This document shows positions 1 to 12,100 of a stretch of DNA of 64,000 bases, in pieces (the first letter of the stretch is position 1; the number at the start of each line of letters is the position of its first letter). The notes beneath the pieces are model-generated. The model saw nothing but the letters and a program-made list of their open reading frames with translations, searched no databases and was not told where the DNA came from. The translations under genes and the position numbers were made by a program. Location of the stretch: the NCBI GenBank assembly GCA_000149265.1, contig CH003207.1, forward strand, positions 693,307 through 757,306, written 5' to 3'. This stretch comes from Ciona savignyi. Its lineage: Eukaryota; Chordata; Ascidiacea; Phlebobranchia; Cionidae.

Positions 1-420
1 CACCATATAACCCACCAAACCCCCATATAACCCACCAAACCCCCATATAACCCACCAAACCCCCATATAACCCACCAAACCCCATATAACCCACCAAACC
101 CCATATAACCCACCAAACCCCCATATAACCCACCAAACCCCCATATAACCCACCAAACCCCCATATAACCCACCAAACCCCCGATATAACCCACCAAACC
201 CCCATATAACCCACCAAACCCCCGATATAACCCACCAAACCCCCATATAACCCACCAGAGCCCCCATATAACCCACCAAACCCCCATATAACCCACCAAA
301 CCCCCATATAACCCACCAAACCCCCATATAACCCACCAAACCCCCATATAACCCACCAAACCCCCATATAACCCACCAAACCCCCGATATAACCCCCAAA
401 AAACATATAACCCCACAAAA
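1..420. repeat. 20-bp minisatellite, strand-asymmetric
   Basis: About 21 head-to-tail copies of a 20-bp unit (ATATAACCCACCAAACCCCC), with 19-23 bp variants near 80, 180 and 260. The array begins before the window. All G lies on the minus strand, in runs of 5, 2 and 3 per unit, so the minus strand could form G-quadruplexes. It is not the TTAGGG telomere repeat. It probably sits in an intron or upstream region of the ankyrin gene that follows. Confidence 0.95.
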
Positions 421-846
421 CCCCATAACTAAACAAACCTTTCAGTGACCCTGCAATAATCTCTTCTACCCATAATATAGATATATTTCACCCTTCTACC
501 AAAAAAAGGTATTATAAATATATAAAAACAAAGATATATTGTATATAGATTTATCCTTCCCCCCCCCAAACAACAAAAAATACCCCCCCCCCCATTCAGC
601 TCGGCCTACAAAAGACCAAAAGAGCAAAAGTAAGTAAACAAGACCAAAAAACCCGACTTTGGAGATGCTCTATCCCTATTCAGGTCAGCTACCCCATATA
701 TATCTATACCACCCTCTCCCCCCAAAATAAAGATTAAAAATTTATAAAAAAAATTCTAAATATATATATAACTCCCCTTGTACCCCCCAAATATAACACT
801 CCCCCCTCCTCCCATAAAATAACTCCCCCCCCCTACCCCCATGCAG
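421..846 (+). other. Pyrimidine-rich intron-like stretch
   Basis: No coding frame is visible. The stretch has several C-tracts of 8-11 and ends in a strong polypyrimidine tract with CAG at 844-846. This is read as an intron end feeding the ankyrin exon. The minus-strand frames over it are shadows of C-runs. Confidence 0.55.
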
Positions 847-1980
847 TTTGGAGCATCGGTCAACATCCGCAACCAGAAAGCTGACTCCCCACTCCACCAA
901 GCGGTGAAATGGAGAAACATCGACGTCGTCCATCTTCTCATGCAAAGTGGTGCGATGACGTATTACAAGAACAAACATGGCGTCACACCGGTTGAAATGG
1001 CAAAGGATGTAAGTTCCGTGTTTTTGTCAGGTTGTATTTTCGTCTAATGATTTTATTTAACGACAGGTATATTAGGTTTTATACTCGGAAATGGGAAAAC
1101 CAAGGGGGTTAACACACGGGCAATCGTCAGATCACCTCGCGCCCACCGTCGAGTTACCGGAGCTATTGCACGATCCTGCAACCTTTAAACTTGTATTAGC
1201 AATCTAGCATATGCGTGTACATAGATATCTTATACATTGTACCAGGACCGTGACATCTATGACGTGTTGATGTCTCAATCACGTGACGAGGAATTTGGTG
1301 ACGTCACTGCGATCACTGAAGCGGAACCGGCGATTGAACCAATCAAAAACCACCGTAGTAAAAGCATAAGCAGGTCGGAAGCAGACGAGTTACTCGCCGA
1401 TGGTTTGTTCGATCGATTCACACCCGGTCCCACCACCCCGCCCATCATATCACGACCTTTCACGTATGATAGCGACTCCGTGAACAGCTCCGTGATACAC
1501 GACGATCATATGAACGAAGCGTCATGTGATTCGGATCATCTAACCGGGACCGGTTTTTACAAAACTGACCATAAAAGTCGCCAAGTCGGTGCGTCGTCGG
1601 ATGATGTCATAAACAGTGACGTAACGAACGACGTCACACTTTGCGCTGAAATTAGCGGACATAACGCGATTAAGAATGATAATGACATCACTTCCGCCAT
1701 TGTTACCACTGAAAATGACGTCGTTTCTGTATCTCAAGCCTTTAAAGGGGACGAATTAAATAATACGCGTGACAACCTGGTTGCCAACAACGCGACAACC
1801 CCTTCCAACACCTCACCCAGCAGTCTTTACTTCGAAATAGAAACAAAAGCTAAAATGTCCGAAAATCCTAGCCTCTATACGGCATGTGACGTCACGAACA
1901 CCTCAGCGACACCGTGTGGTGAACCACCCGAAGACGAAACTGATGCTTTATATCTATCGTTGAACGAACGCAATTGTTGA
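847..1980 (+). CDS. Ankyrin-repeat protein, 3' end (two exons)
   Basis: Exon 847-1008 follows a strong acceptor and ends at GAT|GTAAGT. The next exon, 1246-1980, starts after ACCAG; both junctions are phase 0, so the frame is continuous. The first exon encodes the end of one ankyrin repeat (GASVNIRN) and a whole one (ADSPLHQAVKWRNIDVVHLL), then the start of a third (KHGVTPVEMAKD). The second exon encodes about 245 residues rich in Ser, Thr, Asp and Asn with no recognisable fold, ending at TGA 1978-1980. The ATG at 841 is probably intronic, so the true start lies before the window. AATAAA at 2618-2623 is a possible poly(A) signal. A death-domain gene begins 4.1 kb downstream on the same strand; ankyrin-death proteins exist, so an alternative transcript joining them cannot be excluded, but the stop codon argues for two genes. 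Confidence 0.7.
1090..1190 (-). repeat. SINE-A fragment in the ankyrin intron
   Basis: Antisense SINE-A tail (GGTTAACACACGGGCAATCG, GTTACCGGAGCTATTGCA) joined directly to a short piece of the head (CCTGCAACCTTTAAAC). The middle is missing, so this is a deletion derivative. Confidence 0.8.
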
Positions 1981-2088
1981 ATTACGATGTTTCCAAAGTT
2001 CTTGAAAAAATGGAAAAAATGAAAATGTAAACAACAGAAGTGAAAAACAAAAGTGAATTTAGGTGTCGGGATTCCTTAAACAATAGAA

Positions 2089-2258
2089 CCCCTCCCTACG
2101 TGGCTTGCACGCTGTGAAGAGATGCCTGCGAAGGGCGTCTTTTCCAGCACCCACATCCTAGGGATAACCAGCCCCCCTCCCTACGTGGCTTGCACGCTGT
2201 GGAGAGATGCCTGCGAAAGGTGTCTCTTTACAGCAACCACATACTAGGGAAACCTCCC
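2089..2258. repeat. 85-bp tandem duplication
   Basis: Two head-to-tail copies, with CCTCCCTACGTGGCTTGCAC at 2091 and again at 2176, differing at a few positions (AAGGGCGTCTTTT against AAAGGTGTCTCTT). Each copy ends near CACAT-CTAGGGA. Function unknown; it lies in the presumed 3' region of the ankyrin gene. Confidence 0.85.
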
Positions 2259-2421
2259 CCAGTGGATTAATTTCCACATTGCACTAGGGGATCGGCCTAA
2301 GGCCACCAACTCGCACTAAGTGCACAATTTTGCTTTTTTTTGGAAAAAAAAAAAATACATTTCTTTACATTGTGTTTAGGGACATAATTAATATTTTTCA
2401 ACCAGGAAGTGTTGCCGTGGT

Positions 2422-2528
2422 ACGGTCGTGTGGCCGAATGATTAACTCGACCGATACATATACCGACTCTTATTAAAATCAACGGTCCTGGTGACGAGCC
2501 CATCATGGGTTCAAAACTTAGCTCGGTC
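2422..2528 (+). repeat. SINE-B copy
   Basis: ACGGTCGTGTGGCCGAATG head with an A-box-like TGGCCGAATGATTAA, then CATCATGGGTTCAAAACTTA (B-box-like) and the CTCGGT end. The head resembles a Ser or Leu tRNA, but no acceptor stem pairs, so it is a tRNA-derived SINE and not a tRNA gene. Confidence 0.75.
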
Positions 2529-2757
2529 TAAGAAAAAAAATAGCGTTACCGTTGTGTTGAGTGCAATATTTGTTCGCAGTATTTTCATTTCTTGCAATTG
2601 TTCCGAATAATGTTTCAATAAATTAATTTAATTGCCATTTGATTTTTTTTTCCTTTTTTTGCAATTTTTATTTTTAATTTTTATTTTGATCGTTTTTTAT
2701 TCCCCGGACATTTATGGAATTTAACAGAAATCGACAACATATCAACAGCAACATATT

Positions 2758-3312
2758 TGTCCGACCGGTTTGTCTGGTGGTGTAGTGTGACAACTTTCAA
2801 CCGAAATAGTGCAGATTCGAAACCGGTCGAGTCCTAGTCGGTTGTGTTTTTTGGCAAGGTACTTTACTTTGCCTGAACCCAGCGGATTAACCCATGTTGA
2901 AGCCAGTGTTAATTTCGCTGAAGGATGATCCGATGAAAAGTGTAAATTATCGAAAAAATTATCTGAACAAATATCTATTTACCAAGATATGGAATTACTT
3001 ATCGGGGTGGTCGGTTGTGACCTTTGGAACTAAGTCACGTTGCCCTAACACAGTGGATTTATTGGTTTTGCTGAAACAGCTTAAACGTATTAATTATAAT
3101 TGTCCGTCCGAATCGCTTGGTAAGTTAGAACGTTGCCTTTTGGCCGAAAGGTTGTAGGTTCGAATCTAAATGCTAGCTAGTCGGATGTTTCCTTGGACGA
3201 GGCAGTTACCTGACACAAGGGCGGTGGAATAATGGGTTCATAAACATTTGGAACGTCTTAATCATGCACAACACACTGCAATATCTCCGGTAACTCGATG
3301 GGGGGTGCATGG
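2758..3312 (+). repeat. Two partial SINE-A copies
   Basis: 2758-2893 carries the head (TGTCCGACCGGTTTGTCTGG) through the GCCTGAACCCAGCGGATTAA block and stops there. 3101-3312 carries a diverged head, the central block and the ACACAACACACTGCAATA tail start. The short plus-strand reading frame across them has no independent support. Confidence 0.75.
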
Positions 3313-3506
3313 TTAACTGTTGATTTTGTTATTTGGACACAAATCTATATATATTTTTTTTTGAAAAAAACAGTTTCGATCCCATGATGGGCTCGTCTTT
3401 CGGAGGGCGTTAATACACGGGTACAATGTTTCCAGTAACTCTATGGTGGATGCATGGTAAACTGTTGATTTTGTCCTTGTAATTAGGACCCAAATATTTT
3501 TCTTTT

Positions 3507-3614
3507 TTACCGGGATCAGCTTCGATCCCATGATGGGCTTAATACTTAGTACGTTTTTTATATATGTAATCAGTATATGACTCTGTCGCGTTAACCATTC
3601 GGCCACACGACCGT
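3507..3614 (-). repeat. SINE-B copy
   Basis: Reverse-oriented SINE-B: CGATCCCATGATGGGCTTAA at the B-box end and GCCACACGACCG at the head end. A SINE-A remnant on the same strand follows at about 3660-3775. Confidence 0.75.
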
Positions 3615-6104
3615 TCCATTAGAAAGAACCTAAATATGTTTTCCCTCTGTTAAGACATTTCCGAGGGCGTTATCACATTGGTATTCGCCAGATTACCTTG
3701 CGCCCTCCGTCGGGTTACCGGAGCTATTGTAGACTATTCGTCTACGAGTCGACGCGCTAAGCCACCAAGCTTTTCGTCGGATTACTACAGACTGACTGTA
3801 CACACGCGGTAATCTAGTGATGACTACTTGAGCAGCTACACTATACCGGGGAAACAGCACCTTTATACATCCCCGTCAGTTTCCAAAAGCATCAGACATT
3901 TTGGTTTAACTTATTTTTTCCTTAAAATTTGGTTTCTGGTGTTAAAAAAATTCGTGAAAATTGTTCAACCATATATTGGTACGTCACAAAAAATATCATT
4001 TTTAGCTGCATGCTCTTTGTTTAAAAACTTCCCCTTTGTTGTGTAATAATGGCCTTTTTCGAGTGTAATAATTTTTTTAGAAACCAAACGCGCTCGCAGC
4101 AGTGTGACCTCATAAAGCATCAACAGTGAGCATTGTTCGCGAATTATCAGTCGCTTGTCACATACTGGAACTCGATACCGGGACAATACATCGCGCGCCT
4201 CAGCGTCGTAATAAGCGAGAAACCTGTGGAGATGTACTAGATTATCGGCCACCTGTAAACGGCGTTTACAATTGGATAGTCAATCGGCAGATTAGTTTGG
4301 GATAACAGCGTTTTATTGAGCAGCTGCCATATAAAGCTGGATATACTGATAAAGTGTAAGGTCCACATTGAATTGATATGTGAGTAAGGATTGGAATGAA
4401 AGTGTTTTTTGATTAATATCAGACAGACATTGCTTACTTAAGTAAAAGTGTTGATAAGCAGTAATTAGTGCTAGCACCGACTATTATATTAGACTTTTTA
4501 TAGAAAGGGAAATTATTTAAAATTTTAAGAGATTTGGTCTCTTTTTAAATTCGTTACATCAAGTGCTGTAGTTATAACATATCAATGTTCTAGATTACAC
4601 AAAATATTGGATGGATAGTTGATTCTAGAATGTAACAATCAAAGTGCTGACAACTTCATAAAGAGTATTATGACGTTGCTGTCGCCCCACCGTGGGCCTT
4701 TTATGGGTAGGTGGCAAAGTTATTGTAACAAAAGTTGTTTAAACCGATTTTTTATTGTTTGGTGAAGTATATTGACACCTATAACGACAGACAACTATAT
4801 AGTTTGGTGGGTTGCGGGTATTTCTATATTTTCGGTCGCTTCTTATGCAAACACGCATACTTGCAAAGTAAATAGTCGCAAAAAATTATTATTTTGGGTC
4901 AAATTAGTTGAACGTAACAAATTTGTGTGTAACCTATTTATTATTAAACAGTAGCTCTTAATAATCTATTTTGTGGTATTTAATGGTGGTATTATCTTTG
5001 AATTATTTAAACACAATGTAGATTGTGCAAATACAATACATAGGAACAAGCCGCAAAAAGTACCAGTCATTAATTTGAGTTATAAATTCATATAATAAAC
5101 TATTGAATTTGAGATTGTATTTCTGACAATTTGGTTTTAAACGAATGGCGTTTAATAAACATGGGAAATTGTAGGATTTACGCAGAGCTCAAAAGAAAGA
5201 GTACCATTTCACCAGTTATAACTATTTTTCTGTAAATTTTATATCTCTATGTGTTGCGTTTTTTTATACCTGTAGGTGTAAATATAAGTTTATTTGTAAC
5301 TAAAAGCGTTTGTAATACAGCAATACAATTTAAGTAACGCTTCGGCACAACGATTTGAATCAAATTTATTGAAATTTAATTTTAACCGCAACCTCCAAAT
5401 GACAAATATATGCTACACCTTATGAATAAATAATTAATAATATAATTATTTTGACTGGGAATTACAGTTCAAATTTATAGGTTTATTTCCAATTACTGGT
5501 TGGATGGTTTTAGTTAAATTGGTAACACAAATAAAAAGTACAAATACCAAGAACGCTACAGAATTGAAAGTGTGTTCAGTAACTCAATCCAAAGTTTGTT
5601 TAAATATTTGTTAATCGAACAAACAAAAAAGTTAAACAACTTCCACTTGAAATTGCCGCGTAGACAAACATTTTAAATTATACCCAACCCATTTTTAAGA
5701 AAATAATATTTTTTCTGTCATACCGTGTGATTTACTGTCGTCTTGACATTTTATCCTGTCTCCTTGACTTAAAATAATTATGCCATTCTTCTTTAATGTA
5801 TTAAAGGAGCGAAAAAAACTTAATTAATAGTGTTTTTTGTATAGGTTTTTAAACTTTTTACACATGCTGTTTAATTAAACCGTTTATAAATTAAAATATA
5901 ACATTCATTGCACATTAATTAAAACTCTTTATATTTTTTCATATTACATTTTGCTCTATTTTAATTTGTATATAGTTTTTGTATAGGTTGAAAAAGTTAA
6001 ACATGCTATTTAATTAAACCTGTTATAAACTAACCCAAAACATTATTTGAACCCTAAAACTCTTTATGTTTTTTTTTCTATTTTGATTTTTTTGGTTCCA
6101 GTGT

Positions 6105-9100
6105 ATGATTATTCTCACACTGTTCCATGCAGATTACACAAACGCTAACCAGGACCTGCCACTCAATCAGTGTGGAAATTTAGAGGAGGTTTTTACCGAG
6201 ATTGCGAGTGAATTATCTCAGGTATATATTATTAGAAATTCATGTTTTTTTCTACAAAAAAACTGGTATATATGGTTAGAAATTCATGTGTTTTTTCTAC
6301 AAAAAACTGGTATATATGGTTAGAAATTCATGTGTTTTTTCTACAAAAAACTGGTATATATGGTTAGAAACTCATGTTTTTTTCTACAAAAAACTGGTAT
6401 ATATGGTTAGAAATTCATGTTTTTTTCTACAAAAAATGGTATATATGGTTAGAAATTCATGTTTTTTTTACAAAAATTGGTATATATGATTAGAAATTCA
6501 TGTTTTTTCTACAAAACTGGAAAAATGAAGAAACGTTAAATCACGGGCAATCGTTAGGTTATCTTGCGAAAATGCAAGGGGCATTATTACTAAGGCAATC
6601 ATCTATTTACTTTAAAGTTTAGATTACCGGAGCTATTGCAGTGTGTTTTGTATGGTTGAGACGTCACTTAAATTAAGTAGAACCCATTGATTCACTGGGT
6701 TCAGGCAATGTCCGTAAAGTGCCTTGCCCAAGAAAACAAACGCCCAAGGCTAAGAAAAATTGTTCCCGCGACTCGATCCCACAACCTTTTAGTTAAAAGA
6801 CTAAGACAACCGACCATACATTTGATTTGTTGTCAAAAATCGTGACGTAGAAGTCATAATTGATATTTTATTGTGACGTCACAGATCGAATGGGTCGGAG
6901 TCGCGAGAACGCTGAGAATCAACCCAGATAAGCTCCACTTGGTGACGCTGTCCAGTGGGTGCGACCTCCAGCGGCAGAAAACGCTGGGACTTCTATGTTG
7001 GGTGGAAGATGAGCGCTCTAGCGCCACCTTTGAGCGACTTGTAGCAGCACTGAGCCAAGTGGAGGCGAAAACTCTGTCAGGTAAAGAATTTCAACATTAA
7101 TGACGATCGGTGTATGGTCGTATGGCTAAAATGGACAGCTCGACCGATTTATATAATAATGTTATATAAAAAACTGTTTTTGTGACAAAACGATTTTTGG
7201 TAACGAATTTTAACATTAATGCTAAACAGTTGAACGGTCGTGTGACCAAATGGTTAGCGTGGCCGATACATATACCGACCTATACAAAAACGGTCCAAGT
7301 TACGAATCCATCATGGGATCAAAACTTGGCTCGGTAAAAATTGCTTAAAGGTTGTTCGGTCGTGTGGACGAATTGATAGGATAGGATATTCATGTTTATC
7401 CCCGTGAATGGAAAAACCAGGGGGTTATCACACGGGCAATCGTCAGATCACTTCGCGTCCACCGTCAGGTTACCCAAGCCATTGCAGTGTGTTATGTGTA
7501 TGACGGACACGTTATTCGATTTAGTACAACTCATTAATCCGCGGGATAAAGCGAACAAATCATACAAGAATTCTCTATAAACCAGACTTAGTAAAAGGCC
7601 CATCGTGGGTTCGGTAGTTATCCCGGGGCGCAAGGTGTCGGGCGCGGTTGTGTATAGTCGAACGGTGATCGTCTCAACTATGTGGATTATGATTAAAAAT
7701 ACACTGAGTGGAAATAGGATTATGTCACCGAAACCGACCCGACCCGGTTGAAAACTTTAAGCGGAAACGGGTCCCTCAATTTTACACCTTAATGTCTTAG
7801 AAACATGAACATTATAACGTTACATAGGTGTTTTAAAATGTGGGGAGGGGCTCCACAGCCTGGTTTTTCTGGACGTTTAATAAGTGGCTTGCGCAAAGAT
7901 ACTTCTAGCCTACAGCTGGTTGCGTTCTCACACCCATTCGGCTAACAACTCGACTTGCGAAATTTCGGGCAAATTTAACATTAAAACAATACTGAGCGAG
8001 CCTTAAAATTTACCCTGGATCTACTATATTGACTCCGCCGTACGGGAATGTTGAGCTAATTGGACGAACTTTACAGGCGACATCAAGGCATTTGCTAGGC
8101 TACTGCGCATGCGCAAAGCAGCCGCTCAACGAAAACTGGAAGCAATTCACACGCAATACTACCCTCTACCACTCTCCACAATAAAGCACAGCCCAAAGTC
8201 GGCCCACGGACAGTGGAAATTCGCCGAACTCCCTCATTTCTTGATGGGCCCAGCAGCTGCCTTCTTCCCTTCACGGTCGGTGCCATCGAATTCCACCTTC
8301 GACCTGACGTCATCAGTCTCGATCCACGGAGCGAAGTTGAATTTGTTGCAAAGGGAAATTGGATCCGAGAAAATTAAGAAAAAAAGTGAGTTAGGATATT
8401 CATGTTTATAGACTATCTGCCTGAAAGAATTCCATATCTTGATCAAAATGTTTTCTTTTGTGCTGAGTGGAATAAGTTAGCATTTGATGATATGATAGGA
8501 TATCTATGTTTATCCCCGTGAATGGGAAAGCCAAAGGGGTTAACACACGGGCAATCGTCAGATCACCTCGCGTCCACCGACGGAATACCGAAGATATTGG
8601 AAAATTGTATTGTGTAGTAAGAAAACCGATCATGCTAGGGTAGAATAAAACATTTATGTTTATCCCTGTGGATGTGCACTGGGTGTTATCACACGGGCAA
8701 TCATGAGATCACCTCGCGCCTAATGTTCACAGTTGCAGATAGTTTAACTCGGCAGAGTTGGTGAAAACTATCCGTACATATACCAGCAGTTGTGTAAACA
8801 TTACGCAATATTGGAGTTGTATCTTACGCAAGATGTCTATAATGGAGGTCCAGAACCTTGTCGCGCATATCAAGTTACATTCCAGATTCTATATTCTAGA
8901 ACGTTTGTTTATGTCGCGTAACAAAGGCTTCTCTCGTCGGCGTTCTATCTAATCCAATTACGCCTAATTTGGTCTGTTGTTCAGTCACAATATGTCTTTG
9001 TTACGTTGTAGCAAGTTGAAAGTAACAGACCACACATGTTGGTATTCTTGAACAAACATTTATATTTAAGAATTTTCCTAAAATCCAGACATGTTCCCAA

Positions 9101-12100
9101 ACTCATAATCCCTCAAGCAAAGAACCTATCACCAACACAAACAGAGTATTTTGCTTCGAAAAAATCTTTTTTTTTCATAAAATATCGTGATAATTTGTCC
9201 TACCGGTTAGTCTGGCGGATTAGTGCGTCGCCTTTCAGCCGAAAGGTTGCAGGTGCGAAACTGGTCGGTAGCTAGTCGGTTGTGTCCTTTGGAAAGGCAC
9301 TTAACGGACATTGCCTGAATGCAGGAAATTAGTGGGTTCCATCAAATTAAAAGAACGTGTGAATCACACTCAACACACTGCAATAGCTACGATAACCCGA
9401 CGATGGGCGCGAGGTGATCTGACGATTGCCTGTGTGTTAAGCCCCTTGGTTTTCCCAGTCACGGGGATAAACACAAACAGAGCATTTTGTTTTAAAAAGT
9501 TAGTCGGTTGTGTCCTTGGGCAAGGCACTTAACGGACATTGCCTTAACCCAGCGGATTAATGCGTTATACTAAATTAAAGTTTAAATCACACACAAAATA
9601 AGTTAAATTTAACATTTTTTCTTATTGTTTTCTTCAGCTGTTCGACCGTCCACCATTGCCGGCAAGGCCACTCAACAGAGAAAACGTGCACTCGGGATAC
9701 ACAAGAGGATAGGTGAATAAGATAGGATACCATACTGTAAGATAGATTTATATCCCCATGGATGGGAAATACCTAAACAATCCATATATAATACAATTCG
9801 TCCGATCGGTAAGTCTGGTGCTTAAGTGCGACGCCTTTCAACCGAATTTGAAGGTTCGAAACTGGTCGCTTGTTTCCTTGGGCAAGAAACTTAACCAGCA
9901 TTGACTTAACCCAGCAGATTAATGGGTTTTACTAAATTGAAGGTGCGTGTAAATCATACACAACACACTGTAATATCTCCGGTAACTCGACAATGGGCGC
10001 GAGGTGATCTGACGATTGCCCGTGTGTTAACCCTCTTGGTTTTCCCATTCACGGAGATAAACATGAACATCCTATCCTAATTGGTTAGCGCGACCAGTTT
10101 ACATACCAAATTCCAAATAAAAAACATGGATTTTATGTTGAATATAAATGGTTCAATGTGAGCTAACAAACCCAATGTTGATGACGTACATAGGTCAGCT
10201 GGGCATACGCACGTCAATCAAAACCGCCGTCCCACTCACAAATACATCACGTGATTGCCATCCGGAAATGGTGCAGGAATTGATTTCAAACAAGCTATTT
10301 AATTATTTGCTCAAGTAAGTTTTATACTTGTTATAAATCTGTAAAATTAGTTTGGTTTATAAAATCCCCATATTTTTAAATTGACATATTTGGTTACGTT
10401 TTTAAACCCGTGTTAAATTTGTGAACAAGGGCATTTTGGTATAGAAATGAGTAAAGTATTGGTCGCGTAACTCGACCACACATCCTTCCATACAAACATG
10501 CATTAGTTCATTTTAGGGGGTTTTTCTTTTTCCACTTAATCCCAAAGCCGACTCCCCCCTCAGTACTGGGTCGCGCTTGCACACTTTTCTTAAGTATTAA
10601 ATAACATCAAATTTAATTAGTTAATTTTGATTTAATTTGTTTCGTTGAAACTTATTTGTATTAATGTAAGGTTTAACGGCCACGTCGTTTTTTTCCTTTA
10701 ATTTGTTATGTGTTTTTTCACTGACGTGTTTTAACTACTGTAGTTTTGCCGTTTTATCTTGTCTCCTTAATGTAAAATAATTGTTTTATTCTTCCTTACT
10801 GTAACGAAGGAGCGAAAAAATAAACTAAACCAAACTTCCTGCTAATCGTGTTGTACCTTTACTCCCATCTAGCGGAAACGGATCGAGAGAGGTTCTATCC
10901 ATGGTTTCAACGTTAGAATCGATTAATGGACTTGTGGTGCGAAAGTTATCGAAGGGATCGATTAAGATTGAAACTTATCTACACAAGACCTCAGCTCTCA
11001 AAGCATTATGGGGACATTTTGAATCAGGTAGGATTTGCTTGGTTGGTGCGTCACCTTTCATTCACAGGGTTTAAGCTTCGAAACTGGTTAATTGCCAAAG
11101 CCTGGACCCAGGATATAGGATATTCATGTTTATCCCCGTGAATGGGAAAACCTAGGGGGTTATCACACGGGCAATCGTCAGATCACCTCGCGCCCATCGT
11201 CGGGTTACCGGAGCTATTGCAGTGTGTTGTATATGATAGACACGTTCCTTCAATTTGGTAGAACCCATTAATCCGCTGGGATCAGGCAATGTCCGTAAAG
11301 TGCCTTGCCCAAGGACACAACCGACTAGCTAGCTGCCAGTTTTGCACCTGCAACCTTTCGATTAAAAGGCGACGAAACCGCTAGACCACCGGGCCGGACT
11401 TCTGGGCAACTCCATTTAACCAACTCAAATAACTTCATTCAAATTGGCCATTTAAAATGGAACTAAATTTACACAATGAAATAGCTCCAAGAATAATATA
11501 TCACCCATGTTATGCAATGAAATAATAGTTAGTAAAAAAGAACATTTAAAGAAGTTGATTTTATTATTTTAAAACAGGCCAGTTGAATGACATGTTGCAA
11601 GAACACCTTATTTCGGACAACTCACTGAAAATGGCTGGTGCGTTCGCTATTTCCTTGGAGACCAGTATCGATAGAACAGAAATGGACGGTTGTCTGCAGC
11701 AACTTCAGGTGATTTCCCATTAAGATGTATAGCGACATTGTTTTTTCCCAATAACGAGCACCTGCTATGGTAATTGCATAAAATTGTCCAATAAAATAAA
11801 AAATAAATTTTTGATGAATTTAGTGATGTGTTGGACTATTTTCACAGTTTTTATCAGAAAAATGTACTCGCAGGGCTCAAACCGGAAGTCCACTGCCCCC
11901 AATTCAAGTTCTCGCAGAGCACTTGGTAACTACATAGGGAATTCCCCTCCAAGAACACGGATGTCATTCTCAAAAGTACCAAGAGCGCCCTTTAGTGGGC
12001 TGCAATCGAGCTCACAATTAAGGTAATCGGCAAAAATTGTTTGACATGATTGTAGTTAATTAAAAAAATCAGTGTTTTCAATGATAACTGACAAGTATTG

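Larger units (their letters stand above)
1981..6101. other. Intergenic region with repeats, no convincing gene
   Basis: Holds the ankyrin gene 3' flank, an 85-bp tandem duplication, SINE-A and SINE-B copies up to about 3790, then AT-rich sequence from 4260 to 6100 without coding structure. A diverged copy of the dispersed repeat seen at 10535 lies near 5735-5830. It ends in the acceptor TTCCAG at 6096-6101. Confidence 0.6.

Noticed and set aside
1-420. Telomere repeat
   Set aside because: The unit is 20 bp and not TTAGGG; the array is a minisatellite.
2422-2528. Possible Ser/Leu tRNA gene
   Set aside because: A and B boxes are present, but acceptor and anticodon stems do not pair and about ten similar copies are scattered in the window: SINE-B.
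3965-4252. Minus-strand frame of 95 codons with a protein-like stretch (VHLHRFLAYYDAEARDVLSR)
   Set aside because: Its first half reads like coding sequence, but the second half is low-complexity, no clear donor or partner exon was found, and no family is recognised.
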